64,000 nt of DNA from positions 36,171-100,170 of the forward strand of contig CALABM010000066.1 in NCBI GenBank assembly GCA_937885815.1, given 5' to 3'. Source of the stretch: an uncultured Verrucomicrobiales bacterium. GTDB lineage: Bacteria > Verrucomicrobiota > Verrucomicrobiia > Verrucomicrobiales > Akkermansiaceae. Positions 50,549 through 59,770 of the stretch are shown piece by piece. The notes beneath the pieces are model-generated. The model saw only the letters and a list, made by a program, of their open reading frames with translations. It searched no databases and was not told the origin of the DNA. Both the position numbers and the translations under genes were made by a program. Numbering within the stretch: the first letter of the stretch is position 1; each line of letters begins with the position of its first letter.

Positions 50549-51481
50549 TTACTCCTGAGCAAGCAGGTAACGCTCAGCTTCAATGGCGGCCCAGCAGCCC
50601 ATACCGGCAGCGGAAATAGCCTGACGATAGACCGGGTCAGCTACGTCACCGGCAGCGAAAAGACCGGGAGTCTTCGTAGCGGTACCGCCATTGGTGCGAA
50701 TGATGAAACCGGCGTCATCCACATCCACGAGGTCTCCGAGGAACTTGCTGTTCGGGGAGTGACCAATGGCCATGAATACGCACTTAACCTCCAGCGGACG
50801 CTCCTCACCGGTCACGGTATCACGAAGCGTCACGCCGTCCAGCTCACCTGCCTCATCCTTGGAATAAGCAGCAATGGTGCTGTTCCACACGGGTTCAATC
50901 TTCGGGTTAGAGAGAACGCGCTGCTGCATAGCCTTGCTGGCGCGCAGCTGGTCACGGCGGTGAATGAGGTACACCTTGCTGGCAAAGCGGGTAAGGAATG
51001 CAGCCTCCTCGCAAGCGCTGTCACCACCGCCCACCACGCAGACGGGTACATCGCGATAGAATGCACCATCGCAAGTGGCGCAGGCAGTCAGGCCATGCCC
51101 GATGAGCTCAGACTCACCCTCCACACCAAGATAACGAGCCTTGGCACCTGTCGCAATGATAACAGCCTTTGCCTTGTACGCACCGCCGGAAGTGGTTACC
51201 ACGAACAAGCCGCTGCAGGCTTCCTGCGTTACGGAAATCACATTCTCATAGGCATAGCGAGCGCCGAACTTCTCTGCCTGCTGGCTCATGTTGAACATAA
51301 GATCAGGCCCCATGATACCCTCAGGGAATCCCGGGAAGTTTTCCACCTCAGTGGTGGTGGTGAGCTGCCCACCGAGCTGCTCACCCGTGAAGACCAAGGG
51401 GGAAAGATCAGCGCGCGCTGCGTAAATGGCCGCGGTATAACCGGCAGGCCCCGTTCCAATAATAATTAATTTCTCGTCCAT
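50549..51481 (-). CDS. trxB: Thioredoxin reductase
   Basis: A 310-residue FAD/NADPH enzyme that reduces thioredoxin. FAD binding is GTGPAGYTAAIYAARA (9-24), the redox cysteines are in CATCDG (C134, C137), NADPH binding is GGGDSACEEA, and the C-terminal FAD motif is GLFAAGDVAD. The frame is open to 51517, but the TTGCGT/TAATAT promoter (51517-51489) ends 7 bases before the ATG at 51481, so that is the start and the mRNA is leaderless. It probably supplies electrons to ribonucleotide reductase and to periplasmic redox proteins. Confidence 0.94.
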   Translation of the reverse strand: MDEKLIIIGTGPAGYTAAIYAARADLSPLVFTGEQLGGQLTTTTEVENFPGFPEGIMGPDLMFNMSQQAEKFGARYAYENVISVTQEACSGLFVVTTSGGAYKAKAVIIATGAKARYLGVEGESELIGHGLTACATCDGAFYRDVPVCVVGGGDSACEEAAFLTRFASKVYLIHRRDQLRASKAMQQRVLSNPKIEPVWNSTIAAYSKDEAGELDGVTLRDTVTGEERPLEVKCVFMAIGHSPNSKFLGDLVDVDDAGFIIRTNGGTATKTPGLFAAGDVADPVYRQAISAAGMGCWAAIEAERYLLAQE

Positions 51482-51488
51482 TGAGTTC

Positions 51489-51517
51489 ATATTACACATA
51501 CACACATACGCACGCAA
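51489..51517 (-). promoter_or_regulatory. Promoter of trxB (leaderless type)
   Basis: Reverse strand -35 TTGCGT (51517-51512), 17 bp, -10 TAATAT (51494-51489), 7 bases, ATG at 51481. Confidence 0.65.
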
Positions 51518-51558
51518 GGGTTTTATGCGTCAGCAAAGCTGACTGCGCATCATTTGGC

Positions 51559-51587
51559 TTGCAAAGAAGTCTCGCTTAAGCCATACT
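51559..51587 (+). promoter_or_regulatory. Promoter of the LolC/E-like gene
   Basis: -35 TTGCAA (51559-51564), 17 bp, -10 CATACT (51582-51587), 11 bases to the ATG at 51599. Confidence 0.5.
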
Positions 51588-51598
51588 AATTCACGAGC

Positions 51599-53251
51599 AT
51601 GAAAATACTGAGACGCAATCTGAGCCTGATGTTGGCTCTTCGTTACCTGAATCCCCTGCGCACCCTCTTTTCTGTCATCACCCTTATCTGCCTGCTTGGT
51701 GTAGCACTCGGCGTGATGGTTCTCATTGTAGTACTCTCTGTCATGGGAGGTCTCCAGAAGGAGATGGAAGAGCGCGTGCTGGCGTTCACCCCGCATTATG
51801 TCATTGCCCAGAGTGATGGCATGAAGAGGATTGCACTCAGCCAAGAGCGTACAGATTGGGAAGTTCTCGTGGAGAAACTGCAAGCCCTACCGAATGTGGC
51901 CTGCGCATACCCGCAGCTGGAAGGTCAGGCATTTGCACAGAGTGAGGCCGGGCGTATCATGGTGCAGTTTGCCTCCATTCAAGCGCACAATGAGAACCAG
52001 CTTGCCCCCCTGCTCCCCATGCTGAAGGAAGGTACTTTCGACTTCGGCGAAGGCTTTGATACGGAGTGCGTCATTGCGCGAAAAACGGCTAATTCTCTCG
52101 GTCTCAGAGTCGGCGACCAGCTTCACCTCACCCCCGTGGGCAGCATTGACGAAGTTGCCGCCATTTACGCCATGATTCAGAACCCTCTGATTACTCAGAG
52201 CAATGAGGAGTTCATGAAGAATATCGCCTCACTTTTCGAGCAAACATCCCCGGCAAACGGTGGCGAAATCGTACCCGCCGAAAAGCTTGAAGCCATCATT
52301 AATATCATTCGCGGATTTGACCCGGCTAAAATGCGCCGCAGCGAAATCACCGCTTGCGAAACCCTTTATCTGCTCGCCACCACTCACGCAGGAGGCCTTC
52401 CCTTCACCGCAGAAGAAAAACAGAAATGGCAGGACACAGCAGCGGGAATCGCCGCCCTGGACCGCGACCGCGAGGACGGCATTGCCGTCAAGAGCATTAA
52501 TGAGATGGTCATGCCCGTAGACCTTACCATCGTTGGTATCTATCAGGCCCCTGAAAACATGCCCGGGCCGGATATCTACATGCCGCTCAGTATCGCACAG
52601 GAGGTAGTGGGCTACTCCGGAGACGCCGCCGGGAATGTGATGGGCATGTGCGTTCGCCTGAACAATGCACATGAGCCCGGAAACATTCAGGCCGAAATCG
52701 AGGCGCTTCTGCCGGATAACACGGCCTCTACGGATGAGTTCCCCCTCGGCGCTCATTGGTACATCACCCCATGGACATCCGCCTTTGAACAGTGGCACAA
52801 GCTTATCGCAAATGAGCGTATCATGATGAACTTTGTGCTCTCTGCCATTAATCTGATTGCTAGCTTCTGTATCATGGCGGTGATGTTCACCATGTCTATC
52901 CAGCGCAAGCGAGAGATAGCCGTGCTTCAGGCGCTTGGCGCCACGCCCGGTAAGATTATGGGCATCTTTGCATGGCAAGGTGTTCTCATTGGTCTCAGCG
53001 GCGCCATTCTGGGTATCCTGCTGGCTCTGCTTGTGCTCTACTACCGCTTTGAAATTCAGGCGGCTCTGGCTAGCATCGGCATGGATCCCTTCCCCATGGA
53101 GGCTCATGGTATCACCATCCCGGCGGAATATGACCCCGCCACCTTCGCCAAGCAGGCGGTTTCCGCCTTCATCATGGTCATTATCGCCTCTATCATTCCG
53201 GCCTTCATCGTGTCCAGACAGGATCCGGCCAAGGCCCTACGCTCCAACTGA
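51599..53251 (+). CDS. lolC: LolC/LolE-like lipoprotein-releasing ABC transporter permease
   Basis: A 550-residue FtsX-type permease. The N-terminus (LALRYLNPLRTLFSVITLICLLGVALGVMVLIVVLSVMGGLQ, split across about residues 13-55) holds helix 1, followed by a long periplasmic domain of about 320 residues, and three C-terminal helices (SAINLIASFCIMAVMFTMS, GVLIGLSGAILGILLALLVLYY, IMVIIASIIPAFIVS). The MTS..RK.EIAVLQALGATPGKI motif before the last helices is the family signature. LolCDE releases outer-membrane lipoproteins from the inner membrane; no LolD ATPase is nearby. It is longer than E. coli LolC (400) because of the larger periplasmic domain, as in Bacteroidetes-like forms. Confidence 0.8.
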   Translation: MKILRRNLSLMLALRYLNPLRTLFSVITLICLLGVALGVMVLIVVLSVMGGLQKEMEERVLAFTPHYVIAQSDGMKRIALSQERTDWEVLVEKLQALPNVACAYPQLEGQAFAQSEAGRIMVQFASIQAHNENQLAPLLPMLKEGTFDFGEGFDTECVIARKTANSLGLRVGDQLHLTPVGSIDEVAAIYAMIQNPLITQSNEEFMKNIASLFEQTSPANGGEIVPAEKLEAIINIIRGFDPAKMRRSEITACETLYLLATTHAGGLPFTAEEKQKWQDTAAGIAALDRDREDGIAVKSINEMVMPVDLTIVGIYQAPENMPGPDIYMPLSIAQEVVGYSGDAAGNVMGMCVRLNNAHEPGNIQAEIEALLPDNTASTDEFPLGAHWYITPWTSAFEQWHKLIANERIMMNFVLSAINLIASFCIMAVMFTMSIQRKREIAVLQALGATPGKIMGIFAWQGVLIGLSGAILGILLALLVLYYRFEIQAALASIGMDPFPMEAHGITIPAEYDPATFAKQAVSAFIMVIIASIIPAFIVSRQDPAKALRSN

Positions 53252-53263
53252 TGAATCTTCCCT

Positions 53264-54214
53264 ATGGATATCTACTGGATTAAAGACAAACAAAGACGTG
53301 GCCCGGCAAGCGTACCGGATGTGGTATCTCTCGTGCAGATGGGAGAGCTCACGCCGGATACCCTCGGCTGGCATGCCGGCTGTAATGGCTGGCAGCCGCT
53401 TAAAGAACTGCCAGCACTAGTAGATTTCCTTGGTGATTTAAAGGATAAGAGCAAAACATCGTCGCCGGAGACGCCGGAATCCGGCATAAAGGAGCTCCCA
53501 CCCATTCCTCAGCAGCCGTCCACCGCGGCACCGGTGACGAGTATCAGTCTTACAGTACCGCCGTCAAAGGCTGCGCTCATCAACGGTGAAGTCACGCTTC
53601 CTCGCCCTGCAACTCGTCTTGCCGCCCGCCTGATAGATTGTAGCCTGTATGCCGCGCTCGCAAGCGTAGCGATTAACTTGCTCGGGCTGGAATACAGCGA
53701 CCTGCTGATGATGCTGTTCTGGCTTCCGTTGATTCCCTTGGAAGCAGTCATCCTCAGCCAATTCGGAGCCACTCCGGGCAAAGCCATCATGGGCATCACC
53801 CTGAGTACCTTCGGGCCCGGACAGCAAATGAGCTTCGGCAGAGCCATCTTTCGCAGCATATCCGTAAACCTGATAGGCATGGGCTGTTTCCTCTTCCCCA
53901 TCTGCCTGGTTACCATGCTGATTTCCTACTTCATGCTCACGCGCCGAGGCCTCACGATGTGGGACGCACAAACCCTCACGCTACCGCTGCAAATCAGAAA
54001 GCCACGCATTCTGCACTACTTGGTATCCTTTTTCATCATATACTTCATGGCGCAGATTGCCGCATTCAATCTGGTAAGCATGCCGGGAGCCATAGAAGTC
54101 ATTGAGCGCACGTCTCCTGAGACCGCGCGTTCCCTGCGCGAGATGATGCCCGAATTGTCAGGCGCAAAAAGCAGCTCAGAATCTGCCCAGCCCTCCACGC
54201 CTCAGCCGCTCTGA
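53264..54214 (+). CDS. GYF_2 domain and RDD family membrane protein
   Basis: A 316-residue protein with an N-terminal GYF_2-type domain (IYWIKDKQRRGPASVPDVVSLVQMGELTPDTLGWHAGCNGWQPL, about 3-46), a Pro/Ser/Thr linker (about 60-105), and an RDD membrane domain: the RPATRLAARLIDCSLYAAL segment contains the R-D pair in helix 1, then two more helices, with FGATPGKAIMGITLS near residue 170. The gene starts 12 bases after the LolC/E-like gene. RDD proteins transport small molecules or ions; GYF_2 may bind proline-rich partners. The exact function is not known. Confidence 0.75.
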   Translation: MDIYWIKDKQRRGPASVPDVVSLVQMGELTPDTLGWHAGCNGWQPLKELPALVDFLGDLKDKSKTSSPETPESGIKELPPIPQQPSTAAPVTSISLTVPPSKAALINGEVTLPRPATRLAARLIDCSLYAALASVAINLLGLEYSDLLMMLFWLPLIPLEAVILSQFGATPGKAIMGITLSTFGPGQQMSFGRAIFRSISVNLIGMGCFLFPICLVTMLISYFMLTRRGLTMWDAQTLTLPLQIRKPRILHYLVSFFIIYFMAQIAAFNLVSMPGAIEVIERTSPETARSLREMMPELSGAKSSSESAQPSTPQPL

Positions 54215-54220
54215 TTACCT

Positions 54221-55618
54221 TCACTTGCACGGAGCATAGGCCCCGGCTGCCGCACGCAGCTCGCCAAAGTTGCTGGGCATATCACGCGGCACGGAAAGCA
54301 TGGCGCCATTTATCCAGCCGTTGACAGAAAGCGGCATACTGGGCAGTGCCTCACCGATGAGACGCTCACCAAGCCACACATAGAAACCCTGAGGGCGATT
54401 CTCCGCCTCATTGCCAGGCACCCATGCCACGCGTAGCTCATCCGTATTCCGGGCCATATCAGCAGAGTACAGAAGAGTTTGTTCATTCCAGTAGATTCCG
54501 TTTTCTTTCACAGTAAGTTTACCGAGAATCTCCATATCCGGGCGGCACACGTGGAGGCGAAGGCAACCGGAGTCGTCCCAGCCATCCGCAGCGCCATTGC
54601 CCACGGAGGGTGCGGTCACGGAAACCGTCAACCCAGAGGAAGCGTCCATTGCAGCCCACTCCTGCGGAGGTATCGCATTGCGCCTATTGCCCACGAGGGG
54701 TAACTCCGCAGCACATTTGCGCTCCAATCCCACAGTTCGTCCACCAAGCCCAAGAGCTTGTGCAACCTCCGCTGCGATGAGCAAATCCCCCTGCAAGGAG
54801 GGGTGAAGATGATCTTGCGCATTGAAGAGGGCCTCCGCCCCCACACCGGGCAAATCTGTACGAGCCACATCCACCAGGCCGCGGTTGACATCCACTACAG
54901 TAACGCCCTGCTTCTGCCCCCATTGTTTCAATTCTTCATTGTAAGCGGCGGCAGAGGCATAATCCGCGGCGGTATTACTGATGCGCGTTCCATCATGCCA
55001 AGTGGGTACAGTCAGCACCAGAATACGAGCGGCGGGATTTGCCTGGCGCATGGCGGAAACAATCGTATCCATATCGCCATCCGGCCCAAGCAGCGCATTC
55101 AAAGCCTTACGGTAAACCTCAGGGCGACCCACACCTCCGGCACTTTCACACTCAGCCAGCAAATCATTCGTGCCGATAAGCAGGATGAAAACATCCGGCA
55201 TCTGCGTGGCGGGGTCTATGCGGTATTCGCCAGTGTATGTAGAATCCAGCCCAAGCCAGTCAAAGATATTCGAATCACCGAGGCGCCCGGAGCAGTTTTT
55301 GCGCCCAGCCACTTCATAAGCACGCTCGGAACTTCTGGAAGAGTGAACATTCGTGAAAGGCACGCCGGCGTATGGAGTACCGGGAGCAATCCCACTACTT
55401 TCTCTCTGATTACCCCTGCTCACTCCCACTGCCGTGTACCGCACGCCATTATCCACAAGAGTTTTGTGCAAAGCCCAGCGGTATGAAGGAGCGCCAAAGC
55501 CATGCGTGATGGAATCGCCCACGAACATGACATTGCCCAGCTCAGTCGGCACACTCTCAGCACAAGCAGCACCACCAACCAACAATCCCATCGCAATAGC
55601 TCTCAGTTCTCGAATCAT
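54221..55618 (-). CDS. Secreted SGNH/GDSL hydrolase
   Basis: A 465-residue exported esterase. After a signal peptide (GLLVGGAACA), block I is FVGDSITHGFG with the catalytic S36; block III is LLIGTNDLL; the Asp/His pair is in QDHLHPSLQGD near residue 267. After about residue 285 comes a further domain with beta-type sequence and Gly-rich loops (NGAADGWDDSGCLRLHVC, WLGERLIGEALP) resembling a carbohydrate-binding or jelly-roll part. SGNH enzymes include sialate O-acetylesterases and carbohydrate esterases, and a gut mucin- or glycan-degrading life would fit, but the substrate cannot be told. It is monocistronic; convergent with the RDD gene. Confidence 0.85.
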   Translation of the reverse strand: MIRELRAIAMGLLVGGAACAESVPTELGNVMFVGDSITHGFGAPSYRWALHKTLVDNGVRYTAVGVSRGNQRESSGIAPGTPYAGVPFTNVHSSRSSERAYEVAGRKNCSGRLGDSNIFDWLGLDSTYTGEYRIDPATQMPDVFILLIGTNDLLAECESAGGVGRPEVYRKALNALLGPDGDMDTIVSAMRQANPAARILVLTVPTWHDGTRISNTAADYASAAAYNEELKQWGQKQGVTVVDVNRGLVDVARTDLPGVGAEALFNAQDHLHPSLQGDLLIAAEVAQALGLGGRTVGLERKCAAELPLVGNRRNAIPPQEWAAMDASSGLTVSVTAPSVGNGAADGWDDSGCLRLHVCRPDMEILGKLTVKENGIYWNEQTLLYSADMARNTDELRVAWVPGNEAENRPQGFYVWLGERLIGEALPSMPLSVNGWINGAMLSVPRDMPSNFGELRAAAGAYAPCK

Positions 55619-55680
55619 GAACCTACCTTAACAGATTTTGCCCGACTCGAAAAGAGAAAACTAACGTAGTAGGCAAAAAA

Positions 55681-56637
55681 TCATTTTCTGCCCTTCATAC
55701 GCCCCATAAAGGAAAAGAGGGCGGCTATCAGCGTGCCGGAAATAGAATGCCACACGCAGGAGATAGCAGCAGCGATAGCGGCTTCGGGCAACATGGGGAA
55801 ATGCTTACCGACCAGCACCGTGGCAAGGCCTGCATTCTGCATACCCACTTCAATGGAGAGAGTACGGCGCTTAGGGGTGTTCATGCGGGTAAGAATACCG
55901 GTGAGATATCCAAATACATACCCTAGACCATTGTGTAAGAAAATGCAAAGGAAGATAAGAGCGCCGCTTTCAAAGAACTTGTCGCCATGTACCGCCGTCA
56001 CCCCGCCCACAATGCATGCGAGGCCGAGCACAGCCAGCCCGGGCATCAGGCGGATGCAGGTTTCATAACCGGCACAGCGGGAAAACAAGCGATTGCAAAG
56101 CGTGCCAATACCCACCGGCAGCAGAGTCACCAGCAGAATACTGAGGAAAAGCCCGGCGGCGTCCACTTCAATGCTTTCGCCGGCAAGCCAGAGCACCAGC
56201 AGAGGTGTCACAAAAGGAGCCAGCAGAGTGGAGGCTGTTGTCATCCCCACAGAGAACGCCACATCCCCCCTGCATAAAAGGCTCATGATATTACTTGATA
56301 CGCCACCGGGACTGCAGCCTACCAGAATAAGTCCGGCCGCTATTCCCTTGGGCAAACCAAACAAGTGCACCAGCCCGAAGGCAATCAGCGGCATGATGGT
56401 GTATTGCGCCACGGCGCCGATAAAGATATCCAGCGGTCTCTGCGCCAGAATCCGGAAATCCTGAGTGGTCAAGGTCATGCCCATGGTGAGCATGATAAAG
56501 CCAAGTATGCAGGTCTGCACATCCCCTCGCACCCACTCAAAGGCACTAGGGAACACAAAGGTGAGCGCCGCCACGCTGATGATGAATGGAGCCGTACGGG
56601 AGGATAACCAAGCAGATGCTGCAAGTAGCCAGTGCAT
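55681..56637 (-). CDS. Bile acid:sodium symporter (BASS) family protein
   Basis: A 318-residue membrane carrier with about ten helices of the BASS (SBF-like) family. The signature GCSPGGVSSNIMSLLCRGDVAFSV at about 105-128 contains the sodium-binding region; GMTLTTQDF near residue 53 and GMQNAGLATVLV near 270 are also typical. In bacteria this family carries bile acids, pantoate or other organic anions with sodium; the substrate is unknown. It follows the MenC-like gene on the same strand, but a terminator stands between, so it probably has its own promoter or is expressed by read-through. Confidence 0.85.
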   Translation of the reverse strand: MHWLLAASAWLSSRTAPFIISVAALTFVFPSAFEWVRGDVQTCILGFIMLTMGMTLTTQDFRILAQRPLDIFIGAVAQYTIMPLIAFGLVHLFGLPKGIAAGLILVGCSPGGVSSNIMSLLCRGDVAFSVGMTTASTLLAPFVTPLLVLWLAGESIEVDAAGLFLSILLVTLLPVGIGTLCNRLFSRCAGYETCIRLMPGLAVLGLACIVGGVTAVHGDKFFESGALIFLCIFLHNGLGYVFGYLTGILTRMNTPKRRTLSIEVGMQNAGLATVLVGKHFPMLPEAAIAAAISCVWHSISGTLIAALFSFMGRMKGRK

Positions 56638-56658
56638 GTGTCTTCTGGTATGAAAAAA

Positions 56659-56680
56659 GCCCGGCCTCAGTGGGCCGGGC
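56659..56680 (-). terminator. Terminator of the MenC-like gene
   Basis: 8-bp stem GCCCGGCC / GGCCGGGC with a 6-base loop; on the reverse strand it is followed by TTTTTTC. Confidence 0.85.
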
Positions 56681-56704
56681 CTGAAAATTGTATCCGTCTC
56701 AGCG

Positions 56705-57646
56705 TTACAGCTTCTTCCAAGGAAGAGCCTTCAGGAGGGCGTCAAAGCCCAAGCCCGTGCCCTTGGGAGCGTGGAACTCAGGAGTAACGTCCATACCGAG
56801 CTCCTCAGAGAACGGGTTGGGACGGTACACATGATGAGTCACAAGACCGCAGAGCGGCACTTCCTCAGCGGGCTTGCCTGTATAGAACTTGGCAGCGTTA
56901 TAAGCAGCCCAGCACTGGCCGAGAGGGTGGTCAAGATACGTGGTGAACACGGGCAGACCGCTGTTGCTGTGGTGGCGAGCGGGCTTAACGAGGCGCATCA
57001 TGGGCTTGCTGGTGCGGGCGGGAATGGAGCTCTCCTGACGGGGAGTATCATAACCGAGCGGCATGCCGGCATCCTGAAGGGCCTGCCATGTCTCTACATC
57101 ATAATAGCAGGGGTCTTCCACGAAGTCGATACGAGCCTTCATGGCATCAGAAAGCATATCCCAGAACTTCAGAGCGTCCTCCTTGGAAAGCGTGCAATTG
57201 AAGTCCACGCGCCACTTCCAATCCGGCACCATGGAGGCGAGGTTCGTCAGGCGCTCCACCGTGGTATCAAGCTTGGGTACCACCTTAATCTTGCCCACGC
57301 GGAAGCCACGCTGGTGAAGGTTGTACACCTGAGAGGGAGTGGCACTCACCGTAAGGGTGGCATGGCTGCGAGGAATGGTCAGGCCATCAAACAGGTTCAC
57401 ACCTGCGGCACGAGCCTCGCCATCCAGCTCAATGCACTTGAGTGCACGCTCGCCGAGACGCAGGGGGGTGCCGTCACGAAGAGCATCCAGCTCATACTCC
57501 AGCGGAGAATCACCCAGCTCAGGCCAGGACTGTAGGCAAGCATAACCGCCGTTATCACCGCGCAGAAGCACGCCCTCACGCGGCTGAGCAGCGGCACGAG
57601 CGCTCAAAGCGCCCACAGGATACAGAGTGTAAGGAGTGTAGTGCAT
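56705..57646 (-). CDS. Enolase-superfamily enzyme, o-succinylbenzoate synthase-like
   Basis: A 313-residue member of the enolase superfamily with a muconate-lactonising-like barrel. The catalytic pattern fits: KIKV (K..K region, about residue 119), RVDFNC (first metal aspartate), FVEDP (metal glutamate), GYDT (metal aspartate), and SKPMMRLVKP (second lysine). This order with short length is closest to MenC-type o-succinylbenzoate synthases of menaquinone biosynthesis, but no other men genes are near, so another enolase-type reaction (for example a dipeptide epimerase) cannot be excluded. It is leaderless from its promoter at 57653-57681 and ends at a strong terminator. Confidence 0.72.
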   Translation of the reverse strand: MHYTPYTLYPVGALSARAAAQPREGVLLRGDNGGYACLQSWPELGDSPLEYELDALRDGTPLRLGERALKCIELDGEARAAGVNLFDGLTIPRSHATLTVSATPSQVYNLHQRGFRVGKIKVVPKLDTTVERLTNLASMVPDWKWRVDFNCTLSKEDALKFWDMLSDAMKARIDFVEDPCYYDVETWQALQDAGMPLGYDTPRQESSIPARTSKPMMRLVKPARHHSNSGLPVFTTYLDHPLGQCWAAYNAAKFYTGKPAEEVPLCGLVTHHVYRPNPFSEELGMDVTPEFHAPKGTGLGFDALLKALPWKKL

Positions 57647-57652
57647 GGCAGG

Positions 57653-57681
57653 ATTTTACTCTTTCTGAGCTCATTTGTCAC
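57653..57681 (-). promoter_or_regulatory. Promoter of the MenC-like gene (leaderless type)
   Basis: Reverse strand -35 GTGACA (57681-57676), 17 bp, -10 TAAAAT (57658-57653), 6 bases, ATG at 57646. Confidence 0.68.
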
Positions 57682-57743
57682 GCTCATTCTGTGTACATAT
57701 GTAGTATTTCTGCCCTCTGTGGGCGCGTGAACGGGTATTTTCA

Positions 57744-57772
57744 TTGACAGGACGGGAGGAAAGGAGTACAAG
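57744..57772 (+). promoter_or_regulatory. Promoter of zupT (leaderless type)
   Basis: Perfect -35 TTGACA (57744-57749), 17 bp purine-rich spacer, -10 TACAAG (57767-57772), 6 bases, ATG at 57779. AGGAGG-like words in the spacer are not a ribosome site because they lie upstream of the predicted start. Confidence 0.65.
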
Positions 57773-57778
57773 AGGGGC

Positions 57779-58588
57779 ATGTTCAACGGCATGGAAGAGC
57801 AGCTTCTCATCGGTGGTGCTTTGTCACTGCTGGCAGGCCTGTGCACAGGTATCGGCGCAGCCGTAGCTTTGTTCCTCAAGCGAACAAATGCTAAAATGCT
57901 CACCTTCTCTCTGGGCGCGAGTGCCGGAGTGATGGTCTACATATCCTTCATGGAACTCATGCCGCTGGCCATGGAAAAACTGGGGGAAGGTCTGGCAAAC
58001 AAATGGATTGTGCTGGGCTCCTTCTTCGGTGGTATGGGGCTGGCAGCTCTCATTGACAAGTTGGTACCGGAGGACGAAAACCCGCACGAGTTCCGCAGCG
58101 AGGATGAAGTGCACCAAGCGCAATGCGCCACCAGCCTGAACGGGCGTGATAAGGTGAAACGCTCAGCCTTTCTCTTTGCCATAGCCATCGGCGTTCACAA
58201 TTTCCCGGAAGGCATGGCCACAGTAGCTGCGGCGTTTGATGATGTGAGTATTGCGCTCTCTGTGGCACTGGCTGTGGCCATTCACAATATACCGGAAGGC
58301 CTCACTGTGGCAGTCCCCCTGCTGTATGGCACGGGGAGCCGAAGCAAGGCCTTCTGGGTTGGCACGCTCACGGGCTTGGCGGAGCCGCTGGGGGCTCTGG
58401 TGTGCATGCTGGTGCTGCTGCCCTTCCTGAGCGCCACGCTGCTGGGAATACTCTTTGCTGTGGTGGCAGGCATTATGGTATTCATCTCCTTTGATGAACT
58501 TCTGCCAATGGCTGAGCGCTGGGGACACCACCACCTGAGTATTGGCGGAGTGATGGCAGGAATGTTCGTGATGGCTGCCGTGCTGTAA
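57779..58588 (+). CDS. zupT: ZIP family zinc transporter ZupT
   Basis: A 269-residue eight-helix divalent-metal importer. The metal-binding signatures are in helices 4 and 5: HNFPEGMATVAAAF and HNIPEGLTVAVPL, with the helix 6 element ILFAVVAGIMVFISFDELLP. The acidic/histidine loop after helix 3 (VPEDENPHEFRSEDEVHQ) is likely cytoplasmic and may bind metal. The closeness to ZupT (rather than ZIP-GufA) is shown by the PEG pairs and length. It imports zinc and possibly iron, manganese or cobalt. The gene is monocistronic with a leaderless-type promoter; no Zur-box pattern was seen by eye. Confidence 0.9.
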   Translation: MFNGMEEQLLIGGALSLLAGLCTGIGAAVALFLKRTNAKMLTFSLGASAGVMVYISFMELMPLAMEKLGEGLANKWIVLGSFFGGMGLAALIDKLVPEDENPHEFRSEDEVHQAQCATSLNGRDKVKRSAFLFAIAIGVHNFPEGMATVAAAFDDVSIALSVALAVAIHNIPEGLTVAVPLLYGTGSRSKAFWVGTLTGLAEPLGALVCMLVLLPFLSATLLGILFAVVAGIMVFISFDELLPMAERWGHHHLSIGGVMAGMFVMAAVL

Positions 58589-58643
58589 CAGCATGCATGA
58601 CAAAGTGCATTCCACAACCTAAGGAGCAGCTATTATGGCGCCC

Positions 58644-59177
58644 TTAGGGAAACTGACTGACCACATAAAGACACCCACCTACCAACAGCAGTATTTGCAG
58701 CGCCATCGTTATCACTGAAATCATTAACCATAAGCCGGCGGAAGAAGCCAGACGTCGACATTCTTCATACTGCCCAACGGCCCATGCACCATCTGCACGG
58801 CAGGATTGTATCAGCGAGACGAGAGCAAACGGCAATGACAAGATAAAGACGAAAAAGGAGAGCACCAGCACCACGACACTGCCTACAAGGTGCGTGTTGG
58901 GTTTAGGCCCGTTCTGACACTGTGGACTAGGATGCGTATACACAGGCGAAGGAGCCGGAGTTTGCACCGGCACGGTGGGAAGCATATCGAGCGAGGGCGA
59001 TTTCCCGGGCAAATCCACAATACGAGTGATAGGAAGCCACTGCGGCATTCCCTCCACGCAATAGAGATGCTCCGGCGTCAGCTCACGCGCGGCAGCCATT
59101 GCCTCCAGCGCGCCGATAGTATAAGGGCCTACAGGGCGGCCGCCGGGTTTAGTGATGTAGTATTGAGTCTCACTCAT
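58644..59177 (-). CDS. GYF_2 domain membrane protein with CD225-like tail
   Basis: A 177-residue protein. Residues 1-45 are a GYF_2-type domain ([20 protein letters not shown]...[15 protein letters not shown]). A Pro-rich linker follows ([19 protein letters not shown]), then two C-terminal membrane helices ([25 protein letters not shown] and [22 protein letters not shown]) around a short loop with [19 protein letters not shown], which resembles the CD225/dispanin layout. The ATG overlaps the NUDIX stop by four bases (ATGA). It is the second GYF_2 protein of the window (see 53264). Function unknown. Confidence 0.72.
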   Translation of the reverse strand: MSETQYYITKPGGRPVGPYTIGALEAMAAARELTPEHLYCVEGMPQWLPITRIVDLPGKSPSLDMLPTVPVQTPAPSPVYTHPSPQCQNGPKPNTHLVGSVVVLVLSFFVFILSLPFALVSLIQSCRADGAWAVGQYEECRRLASSAGLWLMISVITMALQILLLVGGCLYVVSQFP

Positions 59178-59710
59178 ACGGGTATATTCGGGCAAGTATT
59201 GCCAGAGCTATGCTTTACAAGGAAATACAGCCCGGTGTAAACTCGGGGATCGATGGATTTCCCTTCAGCTATCTGAGTAGCGAGCCAGCTATCTATTCCG
59301 TCCAGAGGAACCTCATGCACGGTGATATTCTCATTATCCACCCCACCACCGGCAGACACCTTCTTCAGACCAGAAGCGAGATAGAAGGAGACAGTTTCAG
59401 ACGTCAGGCCCGGAGACGAAGGCCCGGTGAAGAGATAACGCATCTCCGCAGCGGCGTAACCCGTTTCTTCCTCCAACTCACGTACGGCAGCCACAGCGCC
59501 GCTCTCAGGCCCTTCATCGCCAATGAGACCGGCAGGAAAGCAGATACTCTGAGCAGCAATGGGCGGGCGATATTCCTCCACCAGCAGCACCTTCCCATCC
59601 TCAGTGCAGGCAAAAATCATGGCAGCTCCGGTATTATTCACGCGCTCGCAGTATTCCCAGCGCCCTTCGCATACCATGTTCAGAAATTTTCCTTTGTAAA
59701 GAGTCTCCAT
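59174..59710 (-). CDS. NUDIX hydrolase, ADP-ribose pyrophosphatase-like
   Basis: A 178-residue NUDIX protein of the ADP-ribose pyrophosphatase type. The Nudix box GLIGDEG.E...[12 protein letters not shown] (about 61-85) is complete, preceded by [21 protein letters not shown], typical of NudF/ADPRase, and followed by the downstream proline of the [14 protein letters not shown] segment at about 15 residues, which marks ADP-ribose specificity. It probably clears ADP-ribose or related nucleotide sugars. It is co-transcribed with the GYF_2 gene; its start lies 17 bases after the ilvE terminator. Confidence 0.85.
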   Translation of the reverse strand: METLYKGKFLNMVCEGRWEYCERVNNTGAAMIFACTEDGKVLLVEEYRPPIAAQSICFPAGLIGDEGPESGAVAAVRELEEETGYAAAEMRYLFTGPSSPGLTSETVSFYLASGLKKVSAGGGVDNENITVHEVPLDGIDSWLATQIAEGKSIDPRVYTGLYFLVKHSSGNTCPNIPV

Positions 59711-59726
59711 AAAGATAAAAAAACAA

Positions 59727-59751
59727 GCAGCGGAGCAAATCGCCCCGCTGC
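59727..59751 (-). terminator. Terminator of ilvE
   Basis: 7-bp stem GCAGCGG / CCGCTGC around an 11-base loop; on the reverse strand it is followed by TTGTTTTTTTATC. Confidence 0.82.
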
Positions 59752-59770
59752 CTTTAGTTCAGAGTTTTAA

